Shown: positions 25,392 through 33,694 of the stretch, piece by piece | How the letters are laid out: each line of letters opens with the position of its first letter | Numbering within the stretch: position 1 is the first letter of the stretch | NCBI GenBank assembly: GCA_016712355.1 | Contig: JADJRF010000005.1 | Coordinates: 2,418,001 to 2,482,000 of the forward strand | DNA length: 64,000 nucleotides | Source: Vampirovibrionales bacterium | GTDB lineage: Bacteria; Cyanobacteriota; Vampirovibrionia; Vampirovibrionales; Vampirovibrionaceae | Direction of reading: 5' to 3' | Notes under the pieces: model-generated | Databases searched by the model: none | The model's input: only the letters and a program-made list of their open reading frames with translations | What the model was told of the DNA's origin: nothing | Position numbers and translations under genes: made by a program

Positions 25392-26443
25392 CACGCGGCC
25401 CATCCTCCAAAAGCTGCCAGCAGCGATAAGGCGGCCTCCAGCGGATCGGCTGTCGTAGACGTGGCTTGGCAATGGGCTGCAAATTTTGCCTGCGCGCGTC
25501 TCGCCTCCAGTTGCTCGCGCGCCAGACGCGCGTAGTCGACGTAAAACGCCTTGGACCTTACGGGGATTTCAAGCGCTTGCGCCGTTTCCGGGTCGCGCAG
25601 CGCGCACGCCAGCGGCGCACGGGAAAGATCCAGCTCGCACGGGTCATGAATCAGCGCAACAACGAGATCGCAGGCCCGGCCCAGATCGGCCATCGCGGCG
25701 GGCCAGGCCACGCTATCGGAGGCTAAATCGCTGAAGAGCGCTACCCACGACCGGCGCTGAATCAGTCGGCGAGCCTCGCTCAAGGCTTGTAGCAGGGCAT
25801 CATCAGCCAGGCGCGGGACATGAGGGGATTTCGACGCGTCCCAAAGTTCCATCGCGCGCGCTTCCGCTTCGCGACAGGCGATTTGCAGGGTTTCCACCAG
25901 CGCCTGAAGACGAATCAGGCCAACTGCGGGCTTAATCAGGCGCGTTTGATGGCCGTCAAAGGCCATCAGGCCAAGCCGATAGCCCGCCTTCTGCGCGAGC
26001 ATCCCTGTGACCGCCGCCATTGCCACCGCCTGACGCGACTTGCGGCGCCGCCCGCCCACGGTCATCGAGGGCGTTAAATCAACCAGAAGCCAAGCGGTGA
26101 GGGTCTTTTCGGCGTAATATTCACGGACGTGAGGAATCCGCGTGCGGGCGTAGACGTTCCAGTCGAGGGCGCGGGCGTCGTCGCCAGGCTGATACTCGCG
26201 CAGGCGAGCGAAATCCATGCCGCCGCCCAGCGCACGGATCGGTCGCTCGCCTTCGGGCAGGGTCGCCAGCTTGCGTTGCAAGCGCGCCCGCCAGGCGTTC
26301 AGCAAATCATCAGCGGCCAGACGCAGGACGTCATCGCCCTCATCGCGAAGGCCGGAGCGGGCCATCAGCGCCGCTACGTACGCAGGCGGATCCAGCCACG
26401 GCAAAAGCGCCTTGCGCACGCGCGCCGACAGCGACGCGGCCAC
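25391..26443 (-). CDS. DUF58 protein (MoxR partner)
   Basis: A 350-aa protein carrying the DUF58 signature: MDFARLREYQPGDDARALDWNVYARTR at about residues 75-102, then a VWA-like fold beginning LLVDLTPSMTVGG. The start is GTG at 26443, 3 nt after the moxR stop, with GAGAGGCG upstream. The order moxR-DUF58-VWA is the classic operon, in which the MoxR ATPase is thought to remodel or activate client proteins through its VWA partners. The client is unknown. Confidence 0.9.
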   Translation of the reverse strand: MAASLSARVRKALLPWLDPPAYVAALMARSGLRDEGDDVLRLAADDLLNAWRARLQRKLATLPEGERPIRALGGGMDFARLREYQPGDDARALDWNVYARTRIPHVREYYAEKTLTAWLLVDLTPSMTVGGRRRKSRQAVAMAAVTGMLAQKAGYRLGLMAFDGHQTRLIKPAVGLIRLQALVETLQIACREAEARAMELWDASKSPHVPRLADDALLQALSEARRLIQRRSWVALFSDLASDSVAWPAAMADLGRACDLVVALIHDPCELDLSRAPLACALRDPETAQALEIPVRSKAFYVDYARLAREQLEARRAQAKFAAHCQATSTTADPLEAALSLLAAFGGWAA

Positions 26444-26446
26444 GGC

Positions 26447-27463
26447 TTACGCGCCTCTCGATGCGCCGGGCGGCGGCAGCAGGGTCAGCAGCTCGTCCAG
26501 AAAACTATCGGGCGTCATCCCGGCGGCGAGGCCTTCGTAGGAGAGGATAATGCGGTGGCGAAGGCAGTCGTGCGCCAGCGCCGTTACGTCTTCTGAACGG
26601 ACGTAATCGCGCCCGCGCATCAGAGCCATTGCTTTAGAGGCCATCGTGAGGGCCAGCGAGCCGCGCGGAGAAGCGCCAAATTGAATGGCGCGCGTGAGAG
26701 CGTTAGTGGGCGGGCGGCGCGTGGCCTGAATCAAGTCGACAATGCCGTGGGCGAGCGCCGGATCGATATAAACCTTGCCCACCCAGTCGCACAGACGCAG
26801 CAGCGCGTCCGCATCCAGCACCGGCGATATCTGCGGGATGTCGGCGCCGGTCATGCGCTGGACGATGACAGCTTCTTCGCGCGCATCAGGGTAAGCGGCC
26901 AGCAGCTTGAAGAGAAAGCGATCGAGCTGGGCTTCGGGCAAGGCGTACGTGCCTTCCGACTCGATAGGATTTTGCGTGGCCATCACCAGAAACGGCGCTT
27001 CCAAGGCAAACGTCTGCCGCCCAACGGTGATTTGCCGCTCCTGCATGGCTTCCAGCAGCGCGCTCTGCACTTTGGCGGGCGCGCGGTTGATTTCATCAGC
27101 CAGCACAAAATTGGTAAACAGAGGGCCGGGCTCTGTCGCGAATTCCCCGGTGGCGGGGTTGAAAATCCGCGCGCCGATGAGATCCGAGGGCAGCAAATCC
27201 GGCGTAAACTGGATGCGTTTGAATCCGACAGACAGGGCTTGGGCGAGACTCTTGAGCATCAGGGTTTTAGCCAGACCGGGCGCGCCTTCCACCAGCGCGT
27301 GGCCCTGGGCCATCAGCGCAATTAACAGGCGTTCGAGCAGGTCTTGCTGGCCGACGATGACCTTCTTCATCTCGTACAGCGCGCGTTCCAGCAGAGCGGC
27401 GGCTTCTTGCGCGCGTTCAGGACTCAAGCGGCCTGTCTCGCCATCGTAAAGGCCATCGGTCAT
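26447..27463 (-). CDS. MoxR-family AAA+ ATPase
   Basis: A 338-aa ATPase. EGAPGLAKT at residues 59-67 is the MoxR-type Walker A. FVLADEINRAPAKVQSALLEAMQERQITVG holds Walker B and the MoxR insert. ATQNPIESEGTYALPEAQLDRF contains sensor 1 and the Arg finger region. It acts as a chaperone-like ATPase with the DUF58 and VWA proteins encoded downstream. The ATG overlaps the stop of the upstream membrane glycosyltransferase gene by 4 nt, so all four genes are one operon. Confidence 0.95.
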   Translation of the reverse strand: MTDGLYDGETGRLSPERAQEAAALLERALYEMKKVIVGQQDLLERLLIALMAQGHALVEGAPGLAKTLMLKSLAQALSVGFKRIQFTPDLLPSDLIGARIFNPATGEFATEPGPLFTNFVLADEINRAPAKVQSALLEAMQERQITVGRQTFALEAPFLVMATQNPIESEGTYALPEAQLDRFLFKLLAAYPDAREEAVIVQRMTGADIPQISPVLDADALLRLCDWVGKVYIDPALAHGIVDLIQATRRPPTNALTRAIQFGASPRGSLALTMASKAMALMRGRDYVRSEDVTALAHDCLRHRIILSYEGLAAGMTPDSFLDELLTLLPPPGASRGA

Positions 27464-29397
27464 GGCGATTCTGCCTGCGATGTCGCCGAATCAACGTCCG
27501 GGGAGGCTTCTTCAGCAGACGCCAATGGTTCTCCCTCGTAGGACAAGGCCAGCAGATAGAGGCGGGTCTCGCCCACGCGGTCGCAGTTAAGGGCCTGATC
27601 GGGTCGAATGACGGCAATTGGGGCGCAGCGCGGGGCGCCATCCGCCGCGAGAGTGCGAAAGCGCTCGCGCAGGTTAAAGGGCAGGTGATAATAGTCCGGT
27701 TGCGCCATCAGCGCCAGCAATCCCGTATCGGCGGGCAGGGTTTGCAGGGCATGCGCCAGCCCGCGCGAGCCAGAGGCAAAGCGTACGGCCCGAGACGTCA
27801 GCGGATCCAGCGAAAACAACAGTCGCGCGCGCGCCAGCGCCAAGGGATCCTCGTCAGTCGCAGGCAAGGCTTGCCACGCCAGCGTCGGAACCAGATTAAG
27901 CGCAGCATTAGAGGCAGTATGAGACGAATGCAGCGCTCGCGAGGCTTCCGTGAAGCGGCGCACGGCATCCGCAGCGCGAACCCCGGCAGGCGCGGCGAAC
28001 ATCGGCGCGATAATCAGGTTGACCATCGCGTAGAAGATCAGCGTGCCGGCCATCAGCGAGATCAAGCCATTCACAGGCTTTTCAAGCCAGGTCCAGACGT
28101 AATACGCGCCCGCTGTAAGCAACAGCAGCGGCGGGCCGCCCAGCAGCCAGAGCTTCCAGGCGGGGAAGGCAGGCGGCAATGAGAATTTAGAGAGAAATTC
28201 AGGCGTTGCAATCATCGGGTCGCCGGGAAACGGCCAGTAAAGGCCGGGATACGCGTCCGGCAGACGCTGAAACGCTGCAACCGTCCAGAAAACGGCCAAC
28301 AGCATCAGGGCCAGAACTGTGGCATCCACCGCCCATGACTGCGAGCGGCGGGTCAGGGTGTCTTCAAAGCGGCGCGCCGTAAATTGGGCGGCAATCAGGC
28401 AGACAGGCGGCAAAAACGCCAGCGGCGAAAAGGGTAGCGCCAGCAATGACAGCAACAACCAGCACCAGAGAAACTTCCAGGGTTCCGGCGTCGTAAATCG
28501 CCCGCCGGAAAAGACATAAGGGCGCGCGGCCTCGACCAGACCCGCCGCCGCCAGAAACGTCCACGGCGCCATCGCCCAGAAGGCCCCCGAAAGGGTGTTC
28601 ATCACAAACTGGCCGAGCGACGACGCTGACGGCAAAGGCGTTATCCAGCCAAAGGCGGGCGACAGGCCTTCTTTAAAGGCGAAAAACGCCCACGGAAGTA
28701 AGACAACTCCCAGAAACACGAGGACTTCGCGCCATTGAACGCCGCTCAATGCTCGCAGGCGGCGCTGCCACGCGAGAAACGCCAGCAGAATCGTCGCGCC
28801 CAGCGTGACGCCGGGCAAGCCTGTCATCAGCGTCGCAATGCCCAGATGAGCGCCCAAAGCCCGACTCAACCAGAGCATTTGACGGCGCTCCGGCTTGCGG
28901 CGCTCGCCCACGCGAATCAACGCCAGAAACAGGGCCAGCGTCAGCAGCGTGGCGACCAGAGAGGCCATCGTGAAGGGCGTCAGGTGCGTCGCATGAAAGA
29001 ATCCCCAGCAAAGAGCCAGCATCGTCGCGCTCAGCAGGGCGAGCGAGCGGCTTTCGAGCAGGGCCAGCGTCAGGCCGTAGGTAAGCCCGAGCGCCATCAA
29101 GCCAAAAATAGCCGTTAACGCCTGGGCAACTGCCATATCAGATCCAAAAATCCTGAAGAACAAGGCCATCAGGGCAATCAAAAGAGGCGGGGCCTGCGCA
29201 AAGCCGTTCCCATAAAGAGTAGGAAGCCATGAACCGCTGCCCATCGCCATTTCTTTGGCCGATTGCAGCCAATGCAAATCCCTCAGCGTCTCAAATAGGC
29301 CCAGATTGGCCATAGGCGAAGCCGCCAGCGCAACAAACGCAATCGCCAGCAGCGTTTCGGGGAGATATGTCGCCATCAGGCGCAGCAAAAAACCCAT
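27460..29397 (-). CDS. GT-C (ArnT/PMT-like) integral membrane glycosyltransferase
   Basis: A protein of about 645 aa with 11-13 hydrophobic segments in the N-terminal 500 residues and a soluble C-terminal domain. The first loop, DLHWLQSAKEMAMGSGSWLPTLYGNGFAQAPPLLIALMALFFRIFG, matches the ArnT/GT83 pattern (EArYaeiArEMl.tGdWl.P.l.G..y..KPPL). However, the usual acidic D/E at its start is only partly conserved. It probably moves a sugar from a polyprenyl carrier to a lipid or protein on the outer face of the inner membrane. ATG 29397 was chosen because a perfect TATAAT at 29430 would place the transcription start inside any longer version. It leads the MoxR operon. Confidence 0.75.
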   Translation of the reverse strand: MGFLLRLMATYLPETLLAIAFVALAASPMANLGLFETLRDLHWLQSAKEMAMGSGSWLPTLYGNGFAQAPPLLIALMALFFRIFGSDMAVAQALTAIFGLMALGLTYGLTLALLESRSLALLSATMLALCWGFFHATHLTPFTMASLVATLLTLALFLALIRVGERRKPERRQMLWLSRALGAHLGIATLMTGLPGVTLGATILLAFLAWQRRLRALSGVQWREVLVFLGVVLLPWAFFAFKEGLSPAFGWITPLPSASSLGQFVMNTLSGAFWAMAPWTFLAAAGLVEAARPYVFSGGRFTTPEPWKFLWCWLLLSLLALPFSPLAFLPPVCLIAAQFTARRFEDTLTRRSQSWAVDATVLALMLLAVFWTVAAFQRLPDAYPGLYWPFPGDPMIATPEFLSKFSLPPAFPAWKLWLLGGPPLLLLTAGAYYVWTWLEKPVNGLISLMAGTLIFYAMVNLIIAPMFAAPAGVRAADAVRRFTEASRALHSSHTASNAALNLVPTLAWQALPATDEDPLALARARLLFSLDPLTSRAVRFASGSRGLAHALQTLPADTGLLALMAQPDYYHLPFNLRERFRTLAADGAPRCAPIAVIRPDQALNCDRVGETRLYLLALSYEGEPLASAEEASPDVDSATSQAESP

Positions 29398-29429
29398 GGG
29401 AGGGATGTCGCCTATCCTTTGCAACCCTT

Positions 29430-29435
29430 ATTATA
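29430..29435 (-). promoter_or_regulatory. -10 box (TATAAT) for the GT-C/MoxR operon
   Basis: The minus strand reads TTCGCTATAATAAGGG, 33 nt upstream of the chosen ATG. It faces the plus-strand TACAAT box at 29505, making this a compact divergent promoter region. Confidence 0.55.
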
Positions 29436-29504
29436 GCGAAAATCGCCGTAAGCGGGCGGGTTCGGCGCGCGCATCGCAAGGCCGATTTTTGAGCGACTTT
29501 GAGC

Positions 29505-29510
29505 TACAAT
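29505..29510 (+). promoter_or_regulatory. -10 box (TACAAT) for the TPR gene
   Basis: GAGCTACAATAACGG lies 55 nt upstream of ATG 29565. No consensus -35 is visible. Confidence 0.4.
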
Positions 29511-29564
29511 AACGGCGTTTTCCCCAACGGCGTTTCCTCGCCCGAATCCGCCAGAGGCTTGCGC

Positions 29565-30662
29565 ATGACGATTCCGGCATTGTTGATTCCGGTAATTTCG
29601 ATTCCCGGCTGGTTTGGCGCGCGCCTGCGCGGATGGGCCGCATGGGGCCTGCTGCTGGCCGTCGCGCCGGTGGTCTTGAGCGCGTGTCTGGCGCTGGCTT
29701 TTTTCTTGCCGACGTCGCAAACGCCCTCTTTACTGCGCGCTCTCGCCCCACAACCGGCGCTGGCGCAAGCGCTGTATTTGTATCAGAACCGCACGCCGCA
29801 AGAAACATGGGCGGAGTTTTACTTTGCGCTGGCCGCCCAGCTGGCTTCACGCGGCAATGTGATTCTGGCCGAAAACATGCTGGATAAAGCCTGCCGCCTC
29901 AAGCCAAAAGACCCGGATTTCCATGCGGCGCACGGCTTGACGCTCGAGCAACTGGAGAAATTCGACGCGGCGCGCGCGGCGTATGAAAAAGCCATCGCCG
30001 CCAAACCGGACGCCATGGAAGGGTATTACCACATGGGCGTGCTGCTGGATCGAATGGGCGACGGTGAAGCGGGGATTCAGTGGCTGCTGAAGGGGCTGGC
30101 GATCGAGCCCAATAACGCTGCGCTGAACTACGATATCGGCGTGATTTACGCCAAGCGGCAAGATTACGCGAATTCTGCCCTGTATTCGGGCGCAGCGGCG
30201 AAATCGGATCCGCGTCTGGCCGAAGCGCACAATAATTACGCGTACGCGCTGGCCAATCTGGGCCGTTATCAGGAAGCATTAGTCGCCGTGGATCGCGCCA
30301 TCCTCCTGAAACCCAACAACGCAGCCTCGCTCGATACGCGCGGATTCACGCTTCACGGGCTTAAGCGCTACGCCGAAGCGCTGGCCGACTACGACAAAGC
30401 GCTGGCGCTCGATGGCGAGATTAGCGAAATTTACCTGCACCGCGCGCAGACGCTGGAGGCGATGGGCCGCGTCGCGGAAGCGGTTGCGGCGTACGAGCAA
30501 TACCTCAAGCAGGCGCCCGAGGCCCCTGAGCGCGCAGATGTGGAGAAGAGCCTGCTGCGACTGCGCCCGACAACGACGCCTGCATCCCGAGCGGCCTCCG
30601 GCGCGGCCTCTTCTGCGCCTCAGCCGGTTACGCAATCCCCTGCAACGCCTGTGAATCCGTGA
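29565..30662 (+). CDS. Membrane-anchored TPR-repeat protein
   Basis: A 365-aa protein with one N-terminal membrane helix (WGLLLAVAPVVLSACLALAFFL, about 26-47). At least six tetratricopeptide repeats follow (for example AHNNYAYALANLGRYQEALVAVDRAILLKPNN), then an Ala/Thr/Pro-rich tail. It is probably a periplasm-facing scaffold for protein complexes. AGAGG lies 9 nt before the ATG; an upstream TTG in the same frame overlaps the -10 box and is rejected. It heads a run TPR - small exported protein - aroK - aroB. Confidence 0.85.
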   Translation: MTIPALLIPVISIPGWFGARLRGWAAWGLLLAVAPVVLSACLALAFFLPTSQTPSLLRALAPQPALAQALYLYQNRTPQETWAEFYFALAAQLASRGNVILAENMLDKACRLKPKDPDFHAAHGLTLEQLEKFDAARAAYEKAIAAKPDAMEGYYHMGVLLDRMGDGEAGIQWLLKGLAIEPNNAALNYDIGVIYAKRQDYANSALYSGAAAKSDPRLAEAHNNYAYALANLGRYQEALVAVDRAILLKPNNAASLDTRGFTLHGLKRYAEALADYDKALALDGEISEIYLHRAQTLEAMGRVAEAVAAYEQYLKQAPEAPERADVEKSLLRLRPTTTPASRAASGAASSAPQPVTQSPATPVNP

Positions 30663-30673
30663 GGAAACGGGCC

Positions 30674-30928
30674 ATGCCAGGGATTTCGCTTTGCAGGGCG
30701 GCAGCAATAGGGGCGCTGATGCTCGGTATCTTGTTCTGCCCGCTGAATCTGAGTGCGCAGTCAGGTCCTGCCGCCACAGCAGGCGACGCAGGCAAGGGAA
30801 GCGCGCCGACAGGCCCGGGCGTCGCGACGCCTCGCCAGAAGACCGAGACGCGCCCCGGCGTCAAGCAACGGGAGAAGGTCGTTCTCAAGGCCCCGATGGG
30901 AGGACGAAGCCCTGTCCGACGTCCTTGA
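30674..30928 (+). CDS. Small exported protein
   Basis: An 84-aa protein with a clear signal peptide (RAAAIGALMLGILFCPLNLSAQS, cleavage likely after SA) and a short Gly/Pro/Lys/Arg-rich basic mature part. TGAGGA lies 9 nt before the ATG. It starts 11 nt after the TPR stop, and its 3' end overlaps the inferred aroK start by 17 nt. The function is not recognisable; the basic mature chain could bind envelope polyanions or peptidoglycan. Confidence 0.6.
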   Translation: MPGISLCRAAAIGALMLGILFCPLNLSAQSGPAATAGDAGKGSAPTGPGVATPRQKTETRPGVKQREKVVLKAPMGGRSPVRRP

Positions 30929-31493
30929 GCCGGCCCGCGAGGCGCCGCCGGTCTTTCTCACCGGCTATATGGGCGCTGGCAAATCGACCATCGGGCAATA
31001 TCTGGCCCGGCGGCTTCGGTACGCGTTTCTGGATACGGATCGCCTGCTCGTCAAGCGCTTTGAAGCGCCCATTCGCGAGATTTTCGAGCAGCAGGGCGAA
31101 GCCGCGTTTCGCGCCGCCGAACTGGCGTTGCTCGGGGAGTTATCTCAGACCAGCAAAACCGTGATCGCCACAGGGGGCGGAGCGCTGGCGCGGGCCGAAG
31201 CATGGGAAGCCCTGGGCGCGCGCGCACGAGTGGTCTATCTCTACGCCCCGCCGGAAGTCCTCTTCGAGCGCGTGATTTTTTCGCCGCGCGAGCGTCCGAT
31301 GATTGACGTGCCAGATGCGGAAGCGCGCTTTCACGAGCGTTTTGCGCAACGCGAGCCGTTTTATCAGCGCGCCCACCTGCGCGTACGGACCGACGCGCGC
31401 AAACCCGAAGCCGTGGCCGCCGAAATCGCCGAAGCGCTGGCAAACTGGCCGGAGGATCAGCCTCAGGCCCTGCCGGGAGATGCGCGCCCATGA
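30912..31493 (+). CDS. aroK: Shikimate kinase (probable CTG start)
   Basis: Phosphorylates shikimate at C3 in the chorismate pathway. From the proposed start it is about 193 aa: an 11-residue leader, then VFLTGYMGAGKSTIG (Walker A), FLDTDRLLVKRF (shikimate-binding Asp), IFEQQGEAAFRAAE, TGGGAL and ERPMID, all canonical. The start is unusual. The frame has no ATG, GTG or TTG between 30753 and the Walker A. CTG 30912 sits 8 nt after GGGAGGA, an excellent Shine-Dalgarno, and gives the normal length. The GTG at 30753 would add about 50 Arg-rich residues with no ribosome site. The stop overlaps aroB (ATGA). Confidence 0.9.
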   Translation: MSDVLEPAREAPPVFLTGYMGAGKSTIGQYLARRLRYAFLDTDRLLVKRFEAPIREIFEQQGEAAFRAAELALLGELSQTSKTVIATGGGALARAEAWEALGARARVVYLYAPPEVLFERVIFSPRERPMIDVPDAEARFHERFAQREPFYQRAHLRVRTDARKPEAVAAEIAEALANWPEDQPQALPGDARP

Positions 31494-32623
31494 CCGCGCT
31501 GACCGTTTCGCTGCCTGCGCGCGCGCGGGATTACCAGATTATCATTGAGCCGGGCCTGCTTTCGACTCTGGGGCCTGCTTTAGCGCCCGTTTTACCAGCG
31601 GGATCGCGCGCGCTGCTTATCAGTGACGAAACCGTCTATGGCCTTTACGGCGAATCGGCTTTGGCGCAGCTGGACGGGGCCGGTTATCAGGCGCAACGCT
31701 TTGTGATTCCCGATGGTGAAACGTCGAAGACGCTGTCAATGGTGGAATCGGCGTATGACGCGGCGCTAAAATTCGGGCTGAGCCGTCGCGACGCCATCAT
31801 CGCGCTGGGCGGCGGCGTCGTCGGCGATCTGGCGGGATTCTGCGCCGCGACGTATTATCGCGGGACGACATTCGTGCAAATCCCGACCACGCTGCTCGCG
31901 CAGATTGATTCGTCGGTGGGCGGCAAGACGGCAGTGAATTTTCGCACGGTGAAAAATGGCGTCGGGGCGTTCTATCAGCCAGCGCGCGTCCTTATTGACC
32001 CGGCGGCGCTCAGCACGCTGGATGCGCGCCAGGCCCGCGCCGGTCTGGCGGAAGCCGCCAAGTACGCCTTGCTGGAAATCAGCGCCACGGGCGACAGCGG
32101 TCTGTTTGGCTTCTTGAGCGTACAGGCCGAGGCTTTGCGCCATTTGTCCAGCGCCAGCCCCGCCACGCGGTGCGAATTAATCGCGCGCTGCTGCCAAATC
32201 AAGGCCGAGGTCGTGGCCGCAGACGAAACCGAACGCAGCGGCGCGCGGGCAATGCTGAATCTGGGTCACACGTTTGGCCACGCGCTGGAGGCCGCCGCAG
32301 GCTACGGCACGCTCCTGCATGGAGAAGCCGTCGCCATGGGCATGGCGATGGCGCTGGAGATGTCGACGCAACTGGACCTGCTGGGCGCTGAAGAGGCCCG
32401 CCGCGCGCGCGCGTTGCTACGTGCGCTGGACTTGCCGCTCACCCCGCCCGCCGGCTTACGCGCCGAAACCCTGCTGGCGCTGATGACCCAGGACAAAAAA
32501 GCCCACGACGGGCGCATCTCGTTTGTCCTGCCCGTGGAATGCGCAGGTCGGGTACGTCTGTGCGACGACGTGCCCCAGGCAACCGCGCTTGCAGTCGTCC
32601 GCGCAGCGCTGGCCGCCCGCTGA
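31490..32623 (+). CDS. aroB: 3-dehydroquinate synthase
   Basis: Cyclises DAHP to 3-dehydroquinate, the second shikimate-pathway step. The 377-aa sequence has the NAD-binding GGGVVGDLAGFCAATYYRGTTFVQIPTTLLAQ, DSSVGGKTAVN (substrate and phosphate contacts), NLGHTFGHALEAAAGYG and LHGEAVAMGM (zinc ligands His and Glu). It is translationally coupled to aroK by a 4-nt overlap. A strong terminator follows at 32649. Confidence 0.98.
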   Translation: MTALTVSLPARARDYQIIIEPGLLSTLGPALAPVLPAGSRALLISDETVYGLYGESALAQLDGAGYQAQRFVIPDGETSKTLSMVESAYDAALKFGLSRRDAIIALGGGVVGDLAGFCAATYYRGTTFVQIPTTLLAQIDSSVGGKTAVNFRTVKNGVGAFYQPARVLIDPAALSTLDARQARAGLAEAAKYALLEISATGDSGLFGFLSVQAEALRHLSSASPATRCELIARCCQIKAEVVAADETERSGARAMLNLGHTFGHALEAAAGYGTLLHGEAVAMGMAMALEMSTQLDLLGAEEARRARALLRALDLPLTPPAGLRAETLLALMTQDKKAHDGRISFVLPVECAGRVRLCDDVPQATALAVVRAALAAR

Positions 32624-32648
32624 CCAGTCGCTTTATCCACAACGGGGA

Positions 32649-32684
32649 AGGCTCCCGATCGACTTTGCGATCGGGAGCCTCTTA
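32649..32684 (+). terminator. Rho-independent terminator of the aroKB transcript
   Basis: A perfect 13-bp stem AGGCTCCCGATCG/CGATCGGGAGCCT with a 6-nt loop (ACTTTG), followed by CTTAAAA. It is the strongest terminator in the window. Confidence 0.85.
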
Positions 32685-32901
32685 AAAGTGCGCTTCAGAG
32701 ACAACAGTTCAACCCCGTAATGTTGTTATGCCCGGCGCCGGCGTCCGCCAATCGCCTGATGTCCGGATTGTTACAATCGCGCGGCGTCGCAGGTCAGCAG
32801 GCAATTTCCGCCATAAAATTGTTTTTATTTTTGTATATCTTTCCAGATCAGTCTCTGGATTCCCTTGATGCGTTCCCCGATTCTTTGCGAAAGCGTTTGC
32901 C

Positions 32902-33402
32902 ATGAGCGTTTCTCCCTCCGGCTTTTATAACAGCTATCCCGCGACGACAAGCGAGAGCAGCAGCAAGCCGCCCAAGCCGCCGACTTACCGCCAGCGCAAG
33001 GCGCAGGCTGAAGCCGCGCAGACGTTCGCCAATGACGTGATGATGGCCCAGCAACTCACCGGCAAACAGTTGAGCGAAGAAGATGTGTCGGAAGCGATGA
33101 CGCTGTTGGGGCAGATGCCCAAGAATTCCGACGTCAAGCTGAATCAGCGCGTCAGTTATGAGCAGCAGAAGGCGTGGTCGCTTTCGCAAGCCCAGCAGGA
33201 CGCCAGCGACGGCAAAAGCGCCGGACAGGTTCTGGCCAACCTGATGTGGGGCGATCAGGCCCTGACGACCAAAAAAGCCGTCAACGAGAATTGGTCGTAC
33301 ATGATGAAAAGCTTTACCCAGGTAAAGGCCCCCGACTTCGTGAAGGTCCATAAGGACGGCGGCAGCGATCTGGGCCTCAACGACGAGGAATCCAGCGAAT
33401 AA
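32902..33402 (+). CDS. Hypothetical protein with Ser/Pro-rich N-terminus
   Basis: A 166-aa soluble, mostly helical, highly polar protein. It begins MSVSPSGFYNSYPATTSESSSKPPKPPTYRQRKAQ, continues with Gln/Asp/Lys-rich helices, and ends in an acidic tail (GLNDEESSE). No signal peptide or membrane helix is visible. The Shine-Dalgarno is weak (GCGAAAG). It stands alone between the aroB terminator and the repeat array. No family was recognised; its codon use looks like that of its neighbours. Disordered Ser/Pro N-termini recur in other unknown proteins here (58674, and the M41-like set). Confidence 0.6.
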   Translation: MSVSPSGFYNSYPATTSESSSKPPKPPTYRQRKAQAEAAQTFANDVMMAQQLTGKQLSEEDVSEAMTLLGQMPKNSDVKLNQRVSYEQQKAWSLSQAQQDASDGKSAGQVLANLMWGDQALTTKKAVNENWSYMMKSFTQVKAPDFVKVHKDGGSDLGLNDEESSE

Positions 33403-33447
33403 GGCTGCGGGTTCGGGTCAATTGCAAACGATTCGCCACAAAACGCC

Positions 33448-33627
33448 CTCAACTGGGGGCGTTGCGGTAGAATCATATTGAAACGCACGTGATTATTACG
33501 AATCATCACGTACCGACCTCAATCAGGGGCGTTGCGATAAAATCCTATTGGAACGCGCTTGATTATTACCAATCATCAAGCATATCCCTCGATTGGGGGC
33601 GTTGGCAGTAAAATCGGGTTCAAACGC
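33448..33627. repeat. 70-nt tandem repeat array (2.6 copies) upstream of thyX
   Basis: Copies start at 33448, 33518 and 33588 with a period of exactly 70 nt; the last is truncated after about 40 nt. Each begins CTCAAYTGGGGGCGTTG followed by a -10-like TAGAAT/TAAAAT, with GCGTT...AACGC arms around it. Copies 1 and 2 also have a second hairpin: ACGTGAT/ATCACGT in copy 1 and GCTTGAT/ATCAAGC in copy 2. Both arm differences are compensatory. Confidence 0.85.
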
Positions 33628-33694
33628 CAAGCGCGGCTGTCTGTTGGCGCGCTCTCGGCGTTGCTTTGCCCCAATTGCAGGAAGGTCGCTTGCG

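Noticed and set aside
27460..29397. Calling the GT-C protein arnT with a defined substrate
   Set aside because: The first-loop acidic signature is only partly conserved, and no aminoarabinose pathway genes are nearby.
33421..33627. CRISPR array
   Set aside because: The 70-nt units are contiguous tandem copies with no unique spacers between short repeats, and no cas gene is present.
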